Positions 1 to 4,136 of a DNA stretch of 9,757 bases are shown here, piece by piece. Origin of the DNA: Planctomycetaceae bacterium (GTDB taxonomy: Bacteria > Planctomycetota > Planctomycetia > Pirellulales > Thermoguttaceae). The position numbers and the translations under genes were made by a program. Numbering within the stretch: position 1 is the stretch's first letter; each line of letters begins with the position of its first letter. The notes under the pieces are model-generated. The model worked only from the letters and a program-made list of their open reading frames with translations, searched no databases and was not told the DNA's origin. The stretch covers positions 1 through 9,757 of the forward strand of contig JAITAZ010000474.1 in assembly GCA_031283825.1 (NCBI GenBank), read 5' to 3'.

Positions 1-7
1 CGGTTAC
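1..7. repeat. Possible right end of another GTAACC-family repeat
   Basis: The window opens with CGGTTAC, the last seven bases of the terminus CGTGAACGGTTAC that recurs at 612-623, 2212-2224 and 9626-9638. It may be the right edge of a further copy cut by the window boundary. Seven bases alone cannot prove this. Confidence 0.25.
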
Positions 8-146
8 TTTTAAACAATTGTTAGGAAAAATTTATAGGTTGAAAATGAGGTTTGTAAAAAATAAACCTAATATCTGTACAAAAATTCAACTGAATGATTA
101 TGGGGAACTTCTAAAAACCTCATGTAAAATTTATTTTATTAGGATC

Positions 147-199
147 GCGGTCGTCTCGACCGCATATTTAGGCGTTTGTCATGCAGGCGGGACGCCCGC
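147..199. repeat. Pair of short GC-rich hairpins
   Basis: Two perfect small hairpins stand out from AT-rich surroundings. The first has stem GCGGTCG/CGACCGC (147-153 with 157-163, loop TCT). The second has stem GCGGG/CCCGC (187-191 with 195-199, loop ACG). GC-rich paired hairpins like these resemble dispersed intergenic repeats of bacterial genomes. The open frame crossing them is a by-product and not a gene. Confidence 0.55.
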
Positions 200-239
200 G
201 TTCCTTCTAAAATTAGTTTTTAGTAATTCCCTGAATAAT

Positions 240-319
240 GTAACCGTTCACGCACAAGAGAAAAATTTTCTAAGCCCTGAAAGGGCGTAGGATTTTTTCT
301 TTTGAACGTGAAAGGTTAC
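240..319. repeat. 78-80-bp palindromic unit, copy 1
   Basis: GTAACCGTTCACG at 240-252 pairs with CGTGAAAGGTTAC at 307-319 with one mismatch. The centre is CCCTGAAAGGG. It is the left-end unit of the 240-623 fold-back element and closely matches the unit at 3773-3850. Confidence 0.75.
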
Positions 320-328
320 TTATTTTTT

Positions 329-373
329 GGGGGGACATTGGGGACAAAGGGGACTTAGGGGACATTGGGGACA
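329..373. repeat. GGGGACA-type short tandem array, left arm
   Basis: About 10-bp units of the form GGGGACATT / GGGGACAAA / GGGGACTTA are repeated five times. Its inverted counterpart lies at 494-537, so the two arrays can pair as part of the large fold-back structure. The unit has no spacers and is not CRISPR-like. Confidence 0.8.
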
Positions 374-493
374 TACTAACTAAAATCTGGGATTAACGAC
401 TCAACAGAAGACAAAAGCTTTTTAATAAAGAGCAATTTTTTTATTTAAATTTTGTCCCCTCCGAGTCATCAATCCCAGATTTCAAACAAGAAC

Positions 494-537
494 GTCCCCA
501 GTGTCCCCTTTGTCCCCAGCGTCCCCAATGTCCCCCC
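494..537. repeat. GTCCCC short tandem array, right arm
   Basis: Five units of roughly ten bases built on TGTCCCC, the reverse complement of the GGGGACA array at 329-373. The order of unit variants is similar but not identical, so the arms have diverged by unit substitutions or slippage since they were formed. Confidence 0.8.
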
Positions 538-543
538 AAAAAA

Positions 544-623
544 TTATCACGAATATTCACTAAAATATTCCGTTGTCCCTTTCAGGGCTTATGAAATTTT
601 TCGTCTTGTGGGTGAACGGTTAC
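544..623. repeat. 78-80-bp palindromic unit, copy 2
   Basis: This right-end unit of the fold-back element contains CCGTTGTCCCTTTCAGGGC and ends GTGAACGGTTAC (612-623). Its left half is close to the decayed unit starting at 2096: both begin ACGAATATT, then run through CCGTTG and CTTTCAGGGC to a GTTAC- or ATTAC-type end over about 75 bp. Confidence 0.65.
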
Positions 624-643
624 TATAAATTAATAAAATAATT

Positions 644-663
644 ATTTTGATTTAAATCAAAAT
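644..663. repeat. Perfect 20-bp AT-rich palindrome
   Basis: ATTTTGATTT followed directly by its exact reverse complement, with no loop. It lies about 100 bp downstream of the minus-strand gene ending at 763. It could be an operator-like dyad or part of 3'-end structure. There is no GC-rich stem plus T-run, so I do not call it a terminator. The rest of 664-762 is AT-rich and shows nothing I can name. Confidence 0.45.
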
Positions 664-762
664 TTAATTTTTTAAAACACTCAGTGTTCTCTGTGGTTTA
701 AAATAAATTTTTAATTTTTAGAGATTCCTGATTGTTTTTTTGGGTAGAAAATTATGACAAAT

Positions 763-1788
763 TTATTGTTCGTCTGCTGCTGATATTGTTGATCTTCTCA
801 GATAAATATTGCCAAAACCATTACATTTTGTTGTCGCCGCGCCAGGAGTACGATGATCACGCGATTGTCCTATACTAGGCCACGCTGCTATCGTCGCTAA
901 CTCCGGCATCAACTCTATCAACTGAGACTCAAGCTGCCTCGCTAAAATAAGCGTTACCTCGCTCTTCGACTCAATAATAATAGAACGTACCGTTTTCATC
1001 AATCGAACAAGCTGACAACGATTTCTTATCGGATTAACCGGTATCTCCTCCGGCTCCAAAACTAACTCGCCGGCTGAAACCTCCAACACCTCACGCCACC
1101 CATACAATTGACTCAACCTCAAATCCGTCGACTCGTTTTCCTGATTCCTCGCCTCAGAAATATCTATCTGTAAATGCTTCGCCACTCTCGAAAGAGATAC
1201 TCCCTGCTCAATACGTACCGCCGCTATCCGATGAAATTTACTCAATCGAGATATCTCCCGACGAGATAATGGACGATTCCGCCCGCCAACACGTCCGCCA
1301 GTCTCAGTCGATAAAACATTATCGCCAGAAACAGTTTCTACAATATTTTCAACGCATTCAACGCTTGCAATATTTTTCGTAACGTTATTTGTTGCGCTGT
1401 CAACAACGACGTCCGAAATATCGACGTCCGACATATCGTTGTCTAAATTCCGATTATACGACTCTATCGCGTCGTTTGAATTTTTCGCTTTAGAAATTAT
1501 CGTCTCAACAATTTTATCCGCGCCGCATCCAATCGGATTTTCTTCAGACCCGCTATCCGTACTCAAAATATCAGAAACGCTAAAACTAGATTCCTGCGCT
1601 TCCAATACAGAAACAACATTAGATTCTACATCTTCACTCGCAATGTCCGCCGACAATAAACCAGACTCGCGCAAATCTGACGACTGAATAACATTGACAA
1701 TAGCCGTAGCTATCAACGCCGTACTCTGTATCGTTGATGGAATAGTTGCAGAAACTGTTAATGGAAAAGGGGGGATTAAATGGCTCAT
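763..1788 (-). CDS. XRE-like helix-turn-helix protein with long acidic N-terminal extension
   Basis: This is a probable DNA-binding regulator of 341 aa. The start is the ATG at 1788 (MSHLIPPF), because a perfect GGAGG sits five bases upstream; an in-frame start at 1842 would put that site inside the gene. Residues 1-165 are low-complexity, rich in Ser, Asp, Glu, Asn and Val, and probably disordered. A basic linker (RNRPLSRREISRLSK, about 170-184) leads into a predicted HTH at about 185-240 (VRIEQGVSLSRVAKHLQID, then LSQLYGWREVLEV). Residues 255-312 contain VRLMKT, ARQLESQLIELMPEL and WPSIGQSR. This C-terminal half matches my memory of a planctomycete family annotated only as helix-turn-helix protein. 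The target is unknown. The long N-terminal extension is not something I associate with the family. It is divergently oriented from the FAD oxidoreductase, with a 660-bp spacer. Confidence 0.85.
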   Translation of the reverse strand: MSHLIPPFPLTVSATIPSTIQSTALIATAIVNVIQSSDLRESGLLSADIASEDVESNVVSVLEAQESSFSVSDILSTDSGSEENPIGCGADKIVETIISKAKNSNDAIESYNRNLDNDMSDVDISDVVVDSATNNVTKNIASVECVENIVETVSGDNVLSTETGGRVGGRNRPLSRREISRLSKFHRIAAVRIEQGVSLSRVAKHLQIDISEARNQENESTDLRLSQLYGWREVLEVSAGELVLEPEEIPVNPIRNRCQLVRLMKTVRSIIIESKSEVTLILARQLESQLIELMPELATIAAWPSIGQSRDHRTPGAATTKCNGFGNIYLRRSTISAADEQ

Positions 1789-1793
1789 ATTTA

Positions 1794-1798
1794 CCTCC
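1794..1798 (-). promoter_or_regulatory. Shine-Dalgarno site that sets the HTH gene start
   Basis: On the minus strand TTGGAGGT precedes ATG at 1788 with the spacer TAAAT. It supports the 341-residue start over the 18-codon longer frame opening at 1842. Confidence 0.85.
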
Positions 1799-1819
1799 AA
1801 AGTTGACAATGGTTTAGTC

Positions 1820-1834
1820 GCGGCAAAAAACCGC
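1820..1834. repeat. Small dyad in the HTH gene leader
   Basis: GCGG and CCGC flank a seven-base A-rich loop, about 30 bp upstream of the HTH gene start on the minus strand. It could be a leader hairpin or an operator. A four-base-pair stem is weak evidence. Confidence 0.25.
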
Positions 1835-2072
1835 TCGTTCAACTTCGGTAATTTATCTTAAATACCAAAATGTTTTTTTTATACGTCTGAATTTTCAATT
1901 TATTATAGTTTTGCCGATTGTAATAATCATGTCAAATAAATCAATTACGCTGACAATCTCAAATAAAAATAAAAAAAGATCGCCCTTTTTACCGCTTTAG
2001 GTAATTGTCCATCTTGTACAGATAATAGATAATTAATCGCGTCAATACTAAACGAACCAACTTTTCAACAAC

Positions 2073-2096
2073 CGAAATTCATCAGATGAATTTTCG
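2073..2096. repeat. Hairpin next to decayed repeat unit
   Basis: CGAAATTCATC (2073-2083) and GATGAATTTTCG (2085-2096) form a stem with a one-base loop and a single bulge. It abuts the repeat unit beginning at 2096. Together with that unit it accounts for most structure in the 1789-2448 spacer; the remainder is AT-rich with no gene I can support. Confidence 0.45.
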
Positions 2097-2224
2097 TAAC
2101 GAATATTTGTGATAATATTTTTCCGTTGCACTTTCAGGGCGAAAGAAGATACTTTTTTCACGTAAACAATTACCAAAATTACCAAAATACTTTAATTCCG
2201 AATTTGAAAACCGTGAACGGTTAC
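2096..2224. mobile_element. Decayed GTAAC-bounded element
   Basis: GTAAC at 2096 opens a degraded 78-bp unit (2096-2173) that contains CCGTTGCACTTTCAGGGC and ends CGTAAACAATTAC. A second, perfect terminus CGTGAACGGTTAC lies at 2212-2224. The eight bases outside each end (GAATTTTC and GAAATTTA) agree at six positions, which would fit a decayed 8-bp target duplication. The spacing resembles a deletion derivative of the larger fold-back elements. There is no coding capacity. Confidence 0.45.
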
Positions 2225-2448
2225 GAAATTTAACAATCAAACAAACTCCAGTCAATTTAATTATCCACAAATAACGCAGACAAACTCGAAAAAAATTAAA
2301 CTCCAACTTACGTAATTATCCAGACTAAATTATCAAAAACGAAACTAAAACAACCGCTACTTTTACAAACGAAATTCCCAATACCAAATTTCGAATCCAC
2401 AAAAAACACGACAAAAATTTCATTGAATAATTAGTTCCCATCAATAAA

Positions 2449-3531
2449 ATGTATGATATTGGAATAATCGGCGCCGGTCCCGCCGGAACAACTTTAGCAA
2501 GACTCGTCGCTCAAAAATACAGCGTTTTGTTACTCAATAGCGGACGACAAAAATGTTGCGGAGGTATTCTCGCGCCAGAAGCTCAAAAAATACTCGCACA
2601 ACTCGACCTAGCACCGCCAAAATCAGTCCTCGCAGACCCGATGCCATTCGCCGTTACCATAATCGACGCCAACTCAAACCTAATAAAACATTACCCTAGA
2701 CAATACATAAATATCAACCGAAATAACTTCGATCAATGGCTACTGTCAATTTTACCCAACTCAATCGACGTCCGCTCAAACGCAATTTATAAAAATATCG
2801 AAACAGAATCATCCAACCAAAACGATTACTTCACTGTCCGCTTCGTCGAAAACGGTCAAAACAAAACCGAAAAAGTTAAATGGCTAGTCGGCGCAGACGG
2901 CGGCGCGTCGGCAGTAAGAAATCAATTTTTCAATCCCTGCAAAAAACTAAAAAAATATATCGCCTTTCAAGATTGGCACAATAACAATAACATCGAAATT
3001 ATACCCAACTCAATCGCGTCAAACATAAATTTTTTTCATAACTACGTCGGAATCTTTGATAACAACTTAACTGACTACTACTGCTGGACTATCCCAAAAG
3101 ATAAACAACTACTAGTCGGCGGCGCAATTCCAATCACAAACGACGCAAGAGATAAATTTGAAAAACTCAAATCTTATCTCAACTCAATCGGATTAAAAAT
3201 AAATCAAATCAAAAAGCAAGAATTATGTCTGATCGTTAGACCCTTATCAACGTCGGCAATCAATCTTGGGAAGAATCAAATATTGCTCGTAGGCGAAGCC
3301 GCCGGACTAATCAGTCCAACTTCCGCCGAAGGAATCAGTTCCGCACTCGCAAGCGCAAAAGCACTCGCAGACGCTTTCAACAAGAACAAAAATATATTAA
3401 ACGATTATAAAAAAAATATAAAAAACGTCGTCAACAATATAAAATTAAAGTACCTCAAAAAACCTTTAATGTTCAACCCAGTCCTACGCCGGATCGTAAT
3501 GAAATCATGCTTAACCGCCTTGAAAAAATAG
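2449..3531 (+). CDS. cbrA: CbrA-like FAD-dependent oxidoreductase (geranylgeranyl-reductase superfamily)
   Basis: This 360-aa flavoprotein contains the expected motifs in order. The Rossmann GxGxxG is at residues 8-13 (GAGPAG). The family motif CCGGILAPEAQ is at 36-46, YININRNNFDQWL at 86-98, the second FAD motif GADGGASAVR at 148-157, GIFDNNLTDYYCWTIPKD at 201-218, and GEAAGLISPTSAEG at 282-295. These match my recollection of E. coli CbrA (about 354 aa), a protein linked to colicin M tolerance. The superfamily also includes prenyl (geranylgeranyl) reductases, so an isoprenoid or lipid carrier substrate is plausible but unproven. An Asn-rich insertion (about 178-195) looks longer than in E. 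coli. No Shine-Dalgarno site precedes the ATG at 2449. The gene stands alone, and its coding strand is A- and C-rich. The symbol marks family resemblance and is not a proven function. Confidence 0.85.
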   Translation: MYDIGIIGAGPAGTTLARLVAQKYSVLLLNSGRQKCCGGILAPEAQKILAQLDLAPPKSVLADPMPFAVTIIDANSNLIKHYPRQYININRNNFDQWLLSILPNSIDVRSNAIYKNIETESSNQNDYFTVRFVENGQNKTEKVKWLVGADGGASAVRNQFFNPCKKLKKYIAFQDWHNNNNIEIIPNSIASNINFFHNYVGIFDNNLTDYYCWTIPKDKQLLVGGAIPITNDARDKFEKLKSYLNSIGLKINQIKKQELCLIVRPLSTSAINLGKNQILLVGEAAGLISPTSAEGISSALASAKALADAFNKNKNILNDYKKNIKNVVNNIKLKYLKKPLMFNPVLRRIVMKSCLTALKK

Positions 3532-3572
3532 TTCAAAAAATATAGTCAAAAAAATATAGTCAAAAAATAATT
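3523..3572. repeat. 12-14-bp tandem repeat running over the oxidoreductase stop codon
   Basis: About four units of the type AAAAAATATAGTC follow one another. The first overlaps the stop codon TAG at 3529-3531, so the last Lys codons and the stop belong to the repeat. Slippage here would change the 3' end little, because each unit brings its own TAG or TAA-like triplet in some frame. Confidence 0.65.
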
Positions 3573-3624
3573 CTACGTCCTGAAAGAGCAATCAGCAAAT
3601 CGTAGGACAACGCCCTACGTAGAA
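3571..3624. repeat. Inverted repeat downstream of the oxidoreductase
   Basis: TTCTACGT (3571-3578) pairs with ACGTAGAA (3617-3624). Nested within it, CGTAGG (3601-3606) can pair with CCTACG (3614-3619). The interior CCTGAAAG resembles the core of the GTAACC-family units. No T-run follows, so a role as intrinsic terminator is uncertain. Confidence 0.45.
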
Positions 3625-3662
3625 ATTGCCTAGAAAAACAAGCCCAGAAAGAACGAAAGCCG

Positions 3663-3719
3663 TTTTGTAAAATTTGCCGTCGCCGCGTCAAGGCAACATT
3701 TCGTTGAAATTTTACAAAA
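3663..3719. repeat. 13-bp inverted repeat with inner stem
   Basis: TTTTGTAAAATTT (3663-3675) is the exact reverse complement of AAATTTTACAAAA (3707-3719). Inside it TTGCC (3674-3678) and GGCAA (3692-3696) offer a competing shorter stem. It is AT-rich and lies 130 bp after the oxidoreductase stop. It may act in 3'-end formation, but this is inference. Confidence 0.45.
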
Positions 3720-3772
3720 AATATTTTAAAATTTAACGCTTGCTTTTAATTTGTAAGCTATATTTAAAAATC

Positions 3773-3850
3773 GTAACCGTTCACGCACAAGAGAAAAATC
3801 CTACGCCCTTTCTGGGCTAGGAAATTTTTCTCTTATGCGTGAACAGTTAC
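3773..3850. repeat. Best-preserved 78-bp palindromic unit, copy 4
   Basis: GTAACCGTTCACG (3773-3785) pairs with CGTGAACAGTTAC (3838-3850) with one mismatch, and pairing continues through GAGAAAAAT / ATTTTTCTC to the core GCCC-TTTCT-GGGC. It is nearly a perfect hairpin over the whole length. It shares the first 30 bases almost exactly with 240-269. The bases just right of it (ATAAATTAAT) match those right of 623. Confidence 0.75.
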
Positions 3851-3865
3851 CATAAATTAATATTG

Positions 3866-3891
3866 TAGAGACGCAATGCCTTGCGTCTCTA
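3866..3891. repeat. TAGAGACGCAA hairpin, copy 1
   Basis: A perfect 11-bp stem, TAGAGACGCAA with TTGCGTCTCTA, closes a TGCC loop. A second copy lies 63 bp downstream. Similar TAGAGACGCAA hairpins are, from memory, widespread intergenic repeats in several bacterial phyla. Confidence 0.8.
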
Positions 3892-3928
3892 TTGTTGGCT
3901 TAGCCTAAATTCGATCAAAAGATTTCGA

Positions 3929-3954
3929 TAGAGACGCAAAGCATTGCGTCTCTA
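3929..3954. repeat. TAGAGACGCAA hairpin, copy 2
   Basis: The same perfect 11-bp stem as at 3866, here with loop AGCA. The sequence between the copies (3892-3928) holds the small dyad GGCTTAGCC. The remaining 4005-4136 is AT-rich leader of the kinase gene with no clear promoter or ribosome-binding site. Confidence 0.8.
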
Positions 3955-4136
3955 CATTGGGTTTAGCAATTCAAATCCGAATTTTACAACCTGTGAACGA
4001 TTACAAAAAAAAACTTATTAGTTTATAAAGATATTTTTTCGCATTAAGATTCGGCGTTAGTCGAAATTTTTGAAATTCGCATAGTTTAGAACCTAACTTG
4101 ATATTAGGTTTTATATTTGTTGAAAAATTTATTCAA

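Larger units (their letters stand above)
240..623. mobile_element. 384-bp fold-back (MITE-like) element with GTAACC ends
   Basis: The element starts GTAACCGTTCACGCACAAGA and ends with the near complement of that sequence, TCTTGTGGGTGAACGGTTAC. The arms, about 240-402 and 462-623, pair over most of their length: terminal repeat, palindromic core GCCCTGAAAGGG, a poly-GGGGACA block, and AAATCTGGGATT with its complement near 470-482. About 60 bp of loop remains (403-461). Each arm begins with a 78-80-bp unit also found at 2096 and 3773. There is no coding capacity. The flanks (TGAATAAT and TATAAATT) show no clean target duplication, so insertion is either old or happened in another way. GTAA ends suggest an IS66-type transposase as mobiliser; this is inference. 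Confidence 0.65.
3773..4004. mobile_element. Possible composite GTAACC-bounded element
   Basis: The 78-bp unit at 3773-3850 is followed by two hairpin repeats (3866-3891 and 3929-3954) and then by a further right-hand terminus, TGTGAACGATTAC, at 3992-4004. This layout of unit, filler and second end repeats that at 240-623 and 2096-2224. No target duplication is visible (TAAAAATC against AAAAAAAA), so the outer boundary is tentative. Confidence 0.35.

Noticed and set aside
18..290. 90-residue plus-strand open frame
   Set aside because: It crosses the GC hairpin repeats and runs into the fold-back element, has no ribosome-binding site and reads like a translated repeat.
329..537. GGGGACA arrays as a CRISPR candidate
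   Set aside because: Units are about 10 bp with no unique spacers and the two arrays are inverted to each other; no cas gene is present.
666..705. ACTCAGTGTTCTCTGTGG motif
   Set aside because: It resembles a common dispersed intergenic phrase, but only one copy is present here, so I cannot call it a repeat from this window.
1902..1935. TTGACA (1935-1930) and TATAAT (1907-1902) on the minus strand as promoter of the HTH gene
   Set aside because: Both hexamers are perfect but 22 bp apart, too far for a standard sigma-70 promoter, in AT-rich DNA where TATAAT is common.
2082..2306. 74-residue minus-strand open frame
   Set aside because: It lies over the decayed repeat unit, starts without a Shine-Dalgarno site and has biased AT-driven composition.
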